A stretch of 64,000 bases of DNA from Flavobacterium flavigenum (GTDB lineage: Bacteria > Bacteroidota > Bacteroidia > Flavobacteriales > Flavobacteriaceae). The notes beneath the pieces were generated by a model. That model had not been told where the DNA came from, did not search any database, and saw only the letters and a program-made list of their open reading frames with translations. Position numbers and translations under genes: made by a program. The DNA lies in the NCBI RefSeq assembly GCF_027111255.2, contig NZ_CP114285.2, forward strand, positions 1,860,001 through 1,924,000, written 5' to 3'. Shown here piece after piece: positions 33,058 through 41,409 of the stretch (position 1 is its first letter; every line of letters starts with the position of its first letter).

Positions 33058-34062
33058 CTACCTGACCTTAACAACAACTTTCCCTTTTGACCTTCCAGTT
33101 TCAATGTAAGACAATGCTTCATTAGCTTGCTCAAAGGGAAACACTTTATCAATGACCGGTTTAATAATTCCTGCTTCTATTAGTTTGGTTATTTCTCCCA
33201 ATTGTTTTCCTTCTGGTTTCATAAACAGGAATTTAAAAGATACATTCTGTTTCTTTACTTTTTTTCTTACACTAAAACTTAAAAGTTTAATTACCAATTT
33301 CAAAGGCCAAGACAAACCAAGTGCATCGGCAAATTCAGGCGTTGGTGGTCCGACCAGAGAAATTAATTGTCCGCCAGATTTTAGAATTCGAAGTGATTTT
33401 TCAAGAATTTTTGAATCTTTATTGCTGTGCAATACCAAATCGTAGTCTTTCAATTTAGTTTCAAAATCTTCTGTTTTGTAGTCAATAATTAAATCAGCAC
33501 CGAGACTTTTTACTAAGTATGTATTTTTTGAGCTTGTAGTTGTTGCTACAAAAGCACCTAAATGTTTTGCTAATTGAATAGCGAATGCACCCACGCCACC
33601 TGAACCTGCCTGAATAAAGACTTTTTGACCTTTTTTAATTTTTCCTATTTCTACAAGTGCCTGCCAAGAAGTTAAACCAACTAACGGAATGGAAGCAGCT
33701 TCTTCCATTGAAAGATTTTTGGGCTTGAATGCTACATCATTTTCAGCAATAGAAATGTATTCAGCATAAGTACCTAGATGATGATCGCCTGAACTAGAGT
33801 AAACTTCATCTCCAACTTTGAACTTAGTAACTTTTGCACCTGTTTTTATGACTATGCCTGCCACGTCACGTCCCAATAGAAAAGGCGGTTTCATAGGTAG
33901 AAAAAGTTTGAAATCCCCATTTCGTATGAGTATATCTATCACATTAACACCTGCCGAATGTACTTGTACCAATACATCATTTTCATTTACAGTAGGTTCA
34001 GCCCAATCCGTTAAATGTAATTTTTCTTTCTTGCTGTATTTTTTTACTATGAATGCTTTCAT
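33058..34062 (-). CDS. NADP-dependent quinone oxidoreductase (MDR superfamily)
   Basis: The 334-residue protein has the MDR layout: LTDWAEPTVNENDVLVQVHS, FLLGRDVAGIVIKTGAKVTK, the NADPH loop VFIQAGSGGVGAFAIQLAKH, and the C-terminal GIIKPVIDKVFPFEQANEAL. Zinc ligands are absent. It is only distantly related to the oxidoreductase at 31300. It is the last of five leftward genes (37580 to 33058) that lie head to head with an HxlR regulator, so it probably shares its control with the SDR and hydrolases. Confidence 0.9.
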   Translation of the reverse strand: MKAFIVKKYSKKEKLHLTDWAEPTVNENDVLVQVHSAGVNVIDILIRNGDFKLFLPMKPPFLLGRDVAGIVIKTGAKVTKFKVGDEVYSSSGDHHLGTYAEYISIAENDVAFKPKNLSMEEAASIPLVGLTSWQALVEIGKIKKGQKVFIQAGSGGVGAFAIQLAKHLGAFVATTTSSKNTYLVKSLGADLIIDYKTEDFETKLKDYDLVLHSNKDSKILEKSLRILKSGGQLISLVGPPTPEFADALGLSWPLKLVIKLLSFSVRKKVKKQNVSFKFLFMKPEGKQLGEITKLIEAGIIKPVIDKVFPFEQANEALSYIETGRSKGKVVVKVR

Positions 34063-34083
34063 CAGTTCTATTTTTTACTTTGA

Positions 34084-34941
34084 TTATTGAATTTGTTTAC
34101 CTTCTTTTACAAAAGTGATTGTTTCAAAAACATCATAAGCATCAATTGCTGAACAGTAGATAGCAATTCTGTCAGAAAGTTTTTTAATTACTTCGCTTTT
34201 AAAGAATTTTTCCATTTCGCTTTTATTTGCAAAACCAAGCATAATAGAAGCTTGAAACTGATCTGCCTTATCATTGTCATGGGCTACATTTGGCGTGTTC
34301 CATTGTTTTTCTTTCCAGGGATTATAAACTTTATTTCTCAATTCTTTAAGTATTCCAGTATTGGCAAGTATAGGCGTAAGTTCATCATTTATAAACTTTT
34401 TAAAATCGGTATCGCTTACACTGTCCTTTTTTCTAAAAAAAACCATTGCATTTGCTCCAATTTTAGTATCACCATCTGCTACTTTGTACCAATAAGAATG
34501 AGGATAGGCGGCATAAAGAATGGTTCGTTTAAACAGATTTACTTCATCGGCATAAGCCAATTTATTTTGTTTTTTACCTCTAAATATTGAAAATAGATTT
34601 TTTAATGTAACATCAGCTACACCATCAATTTTACGATTTTGAGGAATATTCGTTTCGACCCCAATGATTGCTGGCCATAAACCTGTATTGTTTTCTGCAA
34701 AATGTATTTGGCGGTATTCCAAAAGTCCTTTATTTGCAGAAATTATCTTTGAATGTGGCCCTTTCCAACGGTCCATTCCATCCTGACGCAATTTATCTGT
34801 TCGCATCCATAATAATATCGACGAAGATATATGTTTTTCTGATTTTACATTTGTTGCAACCTTTAGAGGTTCTGCCCTTTGAGCATTAACATCAAATAAT
34901 GTAACTATACTCAGGATAATTCCTAATGATATATTTTTCAT
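34084..34941 (-). CDS. Secreted EthD-like (dimeric alpha/beta barrel) protein
   Basis: This 285-residue protein begins with a signal peptide (NISLGIILSIVTLFDVNAQ). Two ferredoxin-like parts are visible. The first carries GMDRWKGPHSKIISANKGLL and EYRQIHFAEN, the signature of EthD-type proteins; the second has DFKKFINDELTPILANTGIL and PNVAHDNDKADQFQASIMLG. EthD-fold proteins include small oxygenases and isomerases, and the export here is unusual. The catalytic function is unknown. One base separates it from the secreted hydrolase gene, so translation is coupled. Confidence 0.7.
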   Translation of the reverse strand: MKNISLGIILSIVTLFDVNAQRAEPLKVATNVKSEKHISSSILLWMRTDKLRQDGMDRWKGPHSKIISANKGLLEYRQIHFAENNTGLWPAIIGVETNIPQNRKIDGVADVTLKNLFSIFRGKKQNKLAYADEVNLFKRTILYAAYPHSYWYKVADGDTKIGANAMVFFRKKDSVSDTDFKKFINDELTPILANTGILKELRNKVYNPWKEKQWNTPNVAHDNDKADQFQASIMLGFANKSEMEKFFKSEVIKKLSDRIAIYCSAIDAYDVFETITFVKEGKQIQ

Positions 34942-34942
34942 T

Positions 34943-35902
34943 TTATTTAGTTAAAAATGGTATAGCTTTTTCAAGAAATTCTTCATGATATTGAAAAATA
35001 CCACCATGTCCTGAATTTGGATAAATTATTACTTTTTCAGCATTAGGAAACCGAATTGCTAAATCATACGAATTAGGCGTTGGCACCATTCTGTCATTAT
35101 CGCCATTTACTACTAATACGGGATGTTTGAAAACACTTAAATCAGCGGGCTTGTCATGTCCCCATGTTTCGATGGCTTTAAGCTGATTTTTCAACACACT
35201 GAGTTTTACTTTCTCATCACGGTTTTCAGTTCTTTCTTTTAGACGTTTTAGAAAATCACGAGCTGCTTCTTTACCTACTTTGTTTTGAGTAAAAAACAGA
35301 TAAAATTTAGGATCCCTGAATGTAAACAGACCTTTGAAAATATCCTTATACGTTAAACCAACCACATCGCTAACCCCTTTTCCACCTCTTGATCCGGTTC
35401 CCGCAAGAATAATTTTACGAGCTAAAGTCGGTTCTTGCAAAAGTAATTCTTGCGTAATAAAACCACCCATAGAAAATGCCACAATATCCACTTGTTTGTA
35501 TCCCAACGCATGAATAAAAGCAATAGCATCTTTAGACATATCAGCAATACTTGTTCCTTGCTCACCTGTTGTAGCACCAACGCCACGATAATCAAAAGAA
35601 ATAATTTGACGGTGTTTGGCAATAGAATCCATAATTCTTGGATCGCAATTATCAAGGTTTGCTGTTAGGTGATTAAAATATATGACCGGTATATCTCCTT
35701 CTTTTCCATAAGATCGGTAAGCAAATTTTATTCCGTTAGCTTCAATAAACTGAGTGGGTACAGTAGCATAAGTGTATTCTACACTTTGTGAATTTGATGT
35801 AGTCATAATTTCATAATTATTTGATTGTGAAATATTTGATTGTGAAAATAGATTACTAATATAACCTATTAACAGAAAAACTGCAATTAAATACTTTTTC
35901 AT
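34943..35902 (-). CDS. Secreted alpha/beta hydrolase
   Basis: The 319-residue protein has a signal peptide (YLIAVFLLIGYISNLFSQ) followed by an alpha/beta-hydrolase domain: oxyanion region VIYFNHLTANLDNC, nucleophile elbow DIVAFSMGGFITQEL, acid VLVVNGDNDRMV and His in IYPNSGHGGIFQYHEEF. The elbow reads A-F-S-M-G instead of GxSxG, a common variant in this group. Its substrate is probably an ester or epoxide outside the cytoplasm. It is paralogous to the unsecreted hydrolase encoded one base upstream. Confidence 0.88.
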   Translation of the reverse strand: MKKYLIAVFLLIGYISNLFSQSNISQSNNYEIMTTSNSQSVEYTYATVPTQFIEANGIKFAYRSYGKEGDIPVIYFNHLTANLDNCDPRIMDSIAKHRQIISFDYRGVGATTGEQGTSIADMSKDAIAFIHALGYKQVDIVAFSMGGFITQELLLQEPTLARKIILAGTGSRGGKGVSDVVGLTYKDIFKGLFTFRDPKFYLFFTQNKVGKEAARDFLKRLKERTENRDEKVKLSVLKNQLKAIETWGHDKPADLSVFKHPVLVVNGDNDRMVPTPNSYDLAIRFPNAEKVIIYPNSGHGGIFQYHEEFLEKAIPFLTK

Positions 35903-35903
35903 T

Positions 35904-36752
35904 TTATTTAGTAATAGTATTATTAATGAAAGTATTAATATAAGTAGTTGTCAATTCCGGATATTGATAATGCGGTGCATGACCTGCAGCATGAAAAATA
36001 ATATGTTGTAAAGTTGGTGCTTTTTTCAATAATGGAAACCAGTTTTCTACTGCAAATGAAATGTCATTGTCGCCTGAAATTACCAATACAGGAGTTTGCA
36101 ATGTTTTGTAGCCTTCTCTAAAATTATCTTTGTCTTCTGTCAATTGTGGTGTGGCTGCAAAATAGCGTTGGAGTATTTCAGGCTTAACCGGTACCTTTGA
36201 TTCGTCATATCTTTGAGCAATACGCTGTAAAGATGCGATTCCGGCTGCACTACTTTTTTCTGATGTTGGCTCGAAAAACAAGGTAATAATATCTTCCGGA
36301 GTATAGGTAGGCTGCAATGCTTTTTCTAAAAATAATGGAGAAAGAGGAGCATCGTTTTTACCCATTGGATTGCTGCCAATTACAATGGTACCTAACACTC
36401 TTGTTGGATAAAGGAAAGTAGCGTATTGAGCTATCAAACCACCATAAGACCAGCCTCCAACAAAATATTTATCGAAATTTAGGTGGTCTGCCATTTTTGT
36501 TACCTCAGATGCAACTTCGTGCAAATCAACTGGTAATTCCCCTTCCGAATATCCAATACCTGAATAGTCAAAAGTAACTACTGTGTTATTTTTTGCTAAT
36601 AAATCAAGAAAAAGGGGATCCCAAGTATCTAAAGTCCCTCTAAAACGATTTGCCAAAATTAGCGGTGTACCGTTACCTATTTTACGGTAAGCAATTTGTT
36701 TGTTGTCAATATTTGCATATTGTGTTTCTGTTGTTAATTCATTGTTTCCCAT
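35904..36752 (-). CDS. Cytosolic alpha/beta hydrolase
   Basis: The 282-residue protein without signal peptide has the catalytic landmarks FVGGWSYGGLIAQYA (nucleophile Ser in GWSYG), VLVISGDNDISF (acid) and IIFHAAGHAPHYQYPE (His). RFRGTLDTWDPLFLDLLAKN is a typical cap-preceding motif of the haloperoxidase/epoxide hydrolase-like group. It lies between an SDR gene and a secreted paralogue in one leftward operon. Confidence 0.9.
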   Translation of the reverse strand: MGNNELTTETQYANIDNKQIAYRKIGNGTPLILANRFRGTLDTWDPLFLDLLAKNNTVVTFDYSGIGYSEGELPVDLHEVASEVTKMADHLNFDKYFVGGWSYGGLIAQYATFLYPTRVLGTIVIGSNPMGKNDAPLSPLFLEKALQPTYTPEDIITLFFEPTSEKSSAAGIASLQRIAQRYDESKVPVKPEILQRYFAATPQLTEDKDNFREGYKTLQTPVLVISGDNDISFAVENWFPLLKKAPTLQHIIFHAAGHAPHYQYPELTTTYINTFINNTITK

Positions 36753-36782
36753 TTTTTTTTATTTTAATTTTAACTTTTTGAT

Positions 36783-37580
36783 TTATTTGTTTAATTGCTT
36801 AAGAACATTTTTTTCCAGGACCCCATAAGCAAAATGCTGCAAATTAATCAAGACAGAAGTACCTTTACCTACAATATTTCTAAATTTCGGCTTAGCTGTT
36901 TGAACTACTTTCAGTACTTTTTCTGCAACCATTGCAGGATCTTCGGCTTTATCTACCAAATCATTTGTAAATTTTTCAATTTTATTTCTCAATGAATTGT
37001 AGTCTTCAATTTTGTTCGTTGGTGATGACGAATTATCTAGAATACTGGTTTTGAAAGCAGCTGGCTCAATCATTGCAACGTTAATATTAAAGCCATCTAA
37101 TTCGTATCGCAAAGCCTTAAAGTATCCTTCAAGTGCATGTTTAGAAGCTGCATAATAAGCTGCATTTGGAAATGCTACCAAACCAATAATAGACCCGACA
37201 GTTATTATTTTGCCAGATTTTTGTTTTCTAAAATGAGGTAACATTGCGTTGGTAACTTTGATTGTACCCCAAAAGTTCGTTTCCAATTGTTTTCTTCCCA
37301 ATTCAATCGGCGTTTCTTCCGCAATTCCAGAAACCAAAAATCCAGCATTGTTGATAAGAATGTCCAATTTGTTTACTTCCGTAAAAACTCTATTTGGCAA
37401 ACTGTTTATTGATTCTTCTGAATCTAAATCTAAAGAAATTAGTTTGAAAGGTAATTTTGATGCGTACTTTTCTGGATTACGACTTGTACCAATTACATTA
37501 TAACCCTTTCTGTGAAGCTCGTTTGCGATAAGCAAACCAAATCCGGAAGAAGCCCCTGTTATTAAAATATTCTTACTCAT
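36783..37580 (-). CDS. Short-chain dehydrogenase/reductase
   Basis: The 265-residue classical SDR has TGASSGFGLLIANEL, INNAGFLVSG, catalytic GKIITVGSIIGLVAFPNAAY and YAASKHALEGYF. A basic residue after the cofactor loop (GTSRNPEKY) suggests NADPH. The C-terminal part (KAKPKFRNIVGKG-like VQTAKPKFRNIVGKGTSVLI) matches SDRs that often occur with HxlR or TetR regulators. It is the first gene of the leftward operon and shares a divergent control region with the HxlR gene. Confidence 0.92.
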   Translation of the reverse strand: MSKNILITGASSGFGLLIANELHRKGYNVIGTSRNPEKYASKLPFKLISLDLDSEESINSLPNRVFTEVNKLDILINNAGFLVSGIAEETPIELGRKQLETNFWGTIKVTNAMLPHFRKQKSGKIITVGSIIGLVAFPNAAYYAASKHALEGYFKALRYELDGFNINVAMIEPAAFKTSILDNSSSPTNKIEDYNSLRNKIEKFTNDLVDKAEDPAMVAEKVLKVVQTAKPKFRNIVGKGTSVLINLQHFAYGVLEKNVLKQLNK

Positions 37581-37612
37581 TTTATTTGTTTTAAAATTTA
37601 TGTTGTAATTTT

Positions 37613-37629
37613 ACTTGCAAATTGCAAGT
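37613..37629. promoter_or_regulatory. Likely HxlR operator: perfect inverted repeat
   Basis: ACTTGCAA-A-TTGCAAGT is a perfect 8-bp inverted repeat around one base, in the 110-bp divergent region between the SDR operon and the HxlR gene. A further half-site TGCAAGT lies at 37655-37661, about four helical turns from the far arm. Confidence 0.75.
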
Positions 37630-37690
37630 GTAAATATACAAACAACTTTCAAAATGCAAGTTAAATTTTGAAGTATTTTTAATTTATTTT

Positions 37691-38101
37691 ATGGAAACAA
37701 GTAAAAAAAGGTCAGAATGCCCATTGAGCTGCTCATTGGATGTGTTTGGAGACAAATGGTCCTTACTAATCATCAGGGATCTAATATTTTATAAAAAAGG
37801 CACCTACAATGACTTTTTAAAATCGGAGGAAGGCATTGCTACCAATATTTTGGCATCAAGACTAAAGGCATTGGAAGAAAACGGCATTGTTGAGAAATCA
37901 GCACACCCAGACAGTAAAGCGAAAAATTTGTACAAACTGACAACAAAAGGAATAGATTTATTGCCTATAATTATGGAAGTTTATATTTGGTCGGATAAAT
38001 ATTTTACAATGCCATCAGAGATAAAGGAGATAATTAAAGAAGCCAAAAAAGACAAAGATAAATTTGTAAAACAGATAACAAAAGAGCTGAAATCAAAATA
38101 A
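37691..38101 (+). CDS. HxlR-family transcriptional regulator
   Basis: This 136-residue winged-helix protein has the family opening SECPLSCSLDVFGDKWSLLI with the conserved Cys (redox or aldehyde sensing in relatives) and the recognition part YNDFLKSEEGIATNILASRL. Two or three cysteines near the start (CPLSC) could act as a switch. The lysine-rich C-terminus is usual. It is divergent from a five-gene oxidoreductase/hydrolase operon, which it probably controls through the palindrome at 37613-37629. Confidence 0.93.
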   Translation: METSKKRSECPLSCSLDVFGDKWSLLIIRDLIFYKKGTYNDFLKSEEGIATNILASRLKALEENGIVEKSAHPDSKAKNLYKLTTKGIDLLPIIMEVYIWSDKYFTMPSEIKEIIKEAKKDKDKFVKQITKELKSK

Positions 38102-38133
38102 CTAAAAGAATCTTCAAACAACGGACAGAAAAA

Positions 38134-38542
38134 CTATAAACTGCAATCGCAGTTATGCTTAATTATTTTATAGTTGTCACATTCTAAATCCTCTTTTTTG
38201 AGAAGAAAATTTTTGTTGAAAAAATAAGGAAACCTGTGCAATTGCTTCCTTTAATGTCGGAATTGAATTTATTGAAAGGTTTTTTAGTTCCGGCTTCTGT
38301 AAATTGTTTACATGTATTGTTATCAGTATCTGCAAATTTTATAATTGTTGTTTTGTCGCTTCTATATCATTTACATTATACTCTGCGTTACAACTGTAAC
38401 CAATAACTTCTTCACCTCCCTCAAATATCTTAATCAAATGCCAATTTCCAACAATATCCTCCGAAGCCAATCTTTTGGTTTCATTATCACTCGAACATGA
38501 TAATATTCCTAAAAAGGAAATACTAAGTAATACTTTTTTCAT
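38134..38542 (-). pseudogene. Frameshifted lipocalin-like lipoprotein gene
   Basis: The start is intact: a lipoprotein signal (ISFLGILSCSSDNE) and SEDIVGNWHLIKIFEGGEEV, as in small lipocalin-like lipoproteins. The first frame stops at 38339, but reading continues in a second frame with KFADTDNNTCKQF and KPFNKFNSDIKGSNCTGFLI, and in a third with EDLECDNYKIIKHNCDCSL to a stop at 38134. Two frameshifts therefore break one gene of about 130 codons. Cysteines spread over the three frames support the reconstruction. A sequencing error could explain one shift but hardly both. Confidence 0.65.
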
Positions 38543-38932
38543 AATTATATTTAGTTATAATTAATTTTTTTTAACCTAATAACCCAAACAACAATAGCAA
38601 ATGCTCTAATTGAATCTTTAGAAACCTGAGAGGCAGATATTTAACCTAAAGATTTTAAAACCGGTTGGTTTATTTTACTTCGATCCTAAATTTCACCAGT
38701 ATACACACAACAAATGTACTAATCGAAATATAAAACCTAGGAATTTACAATACCATCTAAACTCCCTTCCAACATTACAGATGACGAAGAGGATTGGATT
38801 AAATTATTTTTAACAAGAATAAAACTACTATAAAATTATTATATGTTATTTTTTCTAAAAACACATTCTTAAAATTTTACATTTTTCCTTACTTATTCCT
38901 AACTGACGTCATATGTTTTTAAAAATAACTAC

Positions 38933-38944
38933 TAAAACGTTTTA
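38933..38944. promoter_or_regulatory. LacI-type palindrome upstream of the sugar-oxidation operon
   Basis: TAAAACGTTTTA is a perfect 12-bp palindrome with a central CG, as in many LacI-family operators. It lies 135 bases before the first gene of the operon at 39079. No LacI gene is in the window. The rest of the gene-free stretch 38543-39078 is AT-rich and shows only a 29-codon open fragment (38744-38833) that I do not call. Confidence 0.35.
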
Positions 38945-39078
38945 TTATATAAGGATTATTAATTTTACACAATTAATTATGTTTTAAAATAAAAATATAA
39001 CTCTTTTTTTATTATTATTGTAAAGTATTGATAATTAAATTATCCTTAGTATTTACACAGTATTTTTAATATTTTGCA

Positions 39079-39642
39079 ATGGAAAGAAGAGACGCACTAA
39101 AAAAGATGGCTTATTTGATGGGTGGAGCAATCTCTGCTACAACAATGGGTGTTTTATTTGAAAGTTTTACTGTATATAATCCCGAACAGAATTATGCCTA
39201 TTCGTTTTTAGCTACAGATGAAGAAATTCTTGCCGAATTTGCCGAAATTATTTTACCTACAACAACAAATTCTCCCGGCGCAAAAGCTGCTGGTCTTGGT
39301 ACTTTAATACCATTAATCATAAAAGACTGCTACCCTCCCAATCTTCAACAAGTCTTTAAGAGAGGCTATGAAGATATGCTGGCTTTCAGCAAAACGAAAT
39401 TCAACAAAGAATTCCTAAGTCTTAATACTGAAGAAAAGAAACTTCTTATGAATGAATTAAAACAACAGACTATAGACAACAACAGAGAACCATCATTCTT
39501 TTTAATCGCCAGAGATTTAACTCTTTTAGGATACTTCTCTTCAGAAATTGGCTGTACAATCGCACGAGAATATTTGCCTATACCAGGCAAATACGATGGA
39601 AATGCAGACTACAAACCCGGACAAAAAGCCTGGGCAATATAG
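39079..39642 (+). CDS. Gluconate 2-dehydrogenase subunit 3 family protein (Tat-exported partner of the GMC oxidoreductase)
   Basis: The 187-residue protein has a twin-arginine start (MERRDALKKMAYLMGGAISA). The mature part carries LATDEEILAEFAEIILPTTT with PGAKAAGLGTLIPLIIKDCY, typical of subunit 3. In related enzymes this small subunit escorts the FAD-containing subunit through the Tat system and stays bound to it. The next gene, 45 bases downstream, encodes that FAD subunit. It opens an operon that runs to 49302. Confidence 0.9.
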   Translation: MERRDALKKMAYLMGGAISATTMGVLFESFTVYNPEQNYAYSFLATDEEILAEFAEIILPTTTNSPGAKAAGLGTLIPLIIKDCYPPNLQQVFKRGYEDMLAFSKTKFNKEFLSLNTEEKKLLMNELKQQTIDNNREPSFFLIARDLTLLGYFSSEIGCTIAREYLPIPGKYDGNADYKPGQKAWAI

Positions 39643-39687
39643 AGCCATAGCTTCCGAATCATTTTACTAATTTATTAAAAAGACATC

Positions 39688-41391
39688 GTGAATATCAATA
39701 CCGATTTAAAAAAACAAAATACTTATGACGCCATTGTTATAGGTTCAGGAATAAGTGGAGGCTGGGCTGCTAAAGAATTAACACAAAAAGGCTTAAAAGT
39801 CCTGATATTAGAGCGCGGTAAAAACATAGAACACATTAAAGACTATGATTCCGCAATGAAAGCGCCTTGGGAAATAGCCTATTGCGGACAATTAACCCAG
39901 GAACAAAAAAGAACACATCCAGTACAAACCAGGGATTACCCATATCAACAAGCGAATGAAAGCTGGTGGGTGAATGATTTGGAATGTCCTTACACAGAAG
40001 ACAAACGTTTTGATTGGTACAGAGGTTTTCATGTTGGCGGAAAGTCCTTAATGTGGGGGCGTCAAAGTTATCGTTTCAGCGATCTCAATTTCGAAGACAA
40101 TAAAAAAGATGGCCACGGAAATGACTGGCCAATCCGATACAAAGATATTGCTCCATGGTACGATTATGTAGAAAAATTTGCCGGTATAAGTGGTCAAAAT
40201 GAAGGCTGGCCTTTACTGCCTGATGGTCAGTTTTTACCTCCCATGGAAATGAACTGCGTCGAAAAATCCGTAAAAGAAAGAATCGAAAAACATTATAACA
40301 AATCCAGAATATTAACTATTGGCCGTAGTGCAAACCTTACTGTACCTCATCAGGGAAGGGGCAACTGTCAATATCGAAATTTATGCAGCAGAGGTTGTCC
40401 TTTTGGGGCTTATTTCAGCACACAGTCCTCTACCTTACCAGCTGCAATGGCTACAAAAAAATTAACGGTTCGCCCCTATTCGATTGTCAATCACATCATT
40501 TATGATAAGGAGACCAAAAAAGCTAAAGGCGTAATGGTTATCGATAGCGAAACTAATGAAAGTATGGAATTCTATGCCAAAATTGTTTTCGTTAATGGAT
40601 CAACTTTAGGTTCCACTTTTATTTTACTGAACTCAACTTCTGAAGCCCACCCAAATGGTTTGGGTAATGGCAGCGGACAGCTTGGACACAATTTAATGGA
40701 TCACCATTTCAGATGTGGTGCCGAAGGAACTGTTGAAGGTTTTGAGGATAAATACACTTATGGGCGAAGAGCCAACGGTATTTACATTCCAAGATACCAA
40801 AATTTTAAGGATGACAAAAGAGATTATTTACGAGGTTTTGGATATCAGGGTGCAGCAAGCAGAGGCCATTGGCACAAAGAAGTAGCCGAATTAGACTTTG
40901 GCGGTGATTTCAAAGAAATTTTATCAAGACCCGCAGAATCATGGACAATGGGATTAGGCGGTTTCGGAGAAATGCTGCCTTATTACGAAAACAAAGTGTA
41001 CATCGACCATTCTAAAAAAGACAAATGGGGACAGCCTGTATTAGCAATTGACTGTGAATACAAAGAAAATGAAGCTAAAATGCGTGAGGATATGATGTAT
41101 GACGCTGCAGAAATGCTTGAAGCTGCAGGTGCCAAAAACGTAAAAGCTTACGATAATGGCTGTTATCCTGGAATGACTATTCACGAAATGGGGACAGCCC
41201 GTATGGGAAATGCCCCTAAAGAATCTGTGCTAAACAAATGGAATCAGATGCACGAAGTAAGCAATGTATTTGTTACTGATGGTTCCTGCATGCCTTCAAG
41301 TGCCTGTCAAAATCCTTCATTAACCTACATGGCTTTGACTGCAAGGGCATGTGATTATGCTGTAAAAGAATTAAAGAAAAAAAACATCTAA
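39688..41391 (+). CDS. GMC-family FAD oxidoreductase (glucoside 3-dehydrogenase-like catalytic subunit)
   Basis: The start is GTG at 39688; no ATG precedes the FAD motif. The 567-residue protein has the dinucleotide-binding fold DAIVIGSGISGGWAAKEL, a Cys-containing block GRGNCQYRNLCSRGCPFGAY that suggests an Fe-S cluster site, and the C-terminal GMC part FVTDGSCMPSSACQNPSLTY. It has no signal peptide and would travel out bound to subunit 3. Family members with a subunit 3 and a cytochrome c oxidise sugars, for example the C3 hydroxyl of glycosides; the DUF1080 and Gfo/Idh genes nearby fit this. Confidence 0.9.
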   Translation: MNINTDLKKQNTYDAIVIGSGISGGWAAKELTQKGLKVLILERGKNIEHIKDYDSAMKAPWEIAYCGQLTQEQKRTHPVQTRDYPYQQANESWWVNDLECPYTEDKRFDWYRGFHVGGKSLMWGRQSYRFSDLNFEDNKKDGHGNDWPIRYKDIAPWYDYVEKFAGISGQNEGWPLLPDGQFLPPMEMNCVEKSVKERIEKHYNKSRILTIGRSANLTVPHQGRGNCQYRNLCSRGCPFGAYFSTQSSTLPAAMATKKLTVRPYSIVNHIIYDKETKKAKGVMVIDSETNESMEFYAKIVFVNGSTLGSTFILLNSTSEAHPNGLGNGSGQLGHNLMDHHFRCGAEGTVEGFEDKYTYGRRANGIYIPRYQNFKDDKRDYLRGFGYQGAASRGHWHKEVAELDFGGDFKEILSRPAESWTMGLGGFGEMLPYYENKVYIDHSKKDKWGQPVLAIDCEYKENEAKMREDMMYDAAEMLEAAGAKNVKAYDNGCYPGMTIHEMGTARMGNAPKESVLNKWNQMHEVSNVFVTDGSCMPSSACQNPSLTYMALTARACDYAVKELKKKNI

Positions 41392-41409
41392 ATAAGGATT
41401 ATCCAAATT

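Noticed and set aside
38744..38833. 29-codon fragment ITDDEEDWIKLFLTRIKLL
   Set aside because: It could be the tail of a lost gene, but it is too short to assign and has no intact upstream part.
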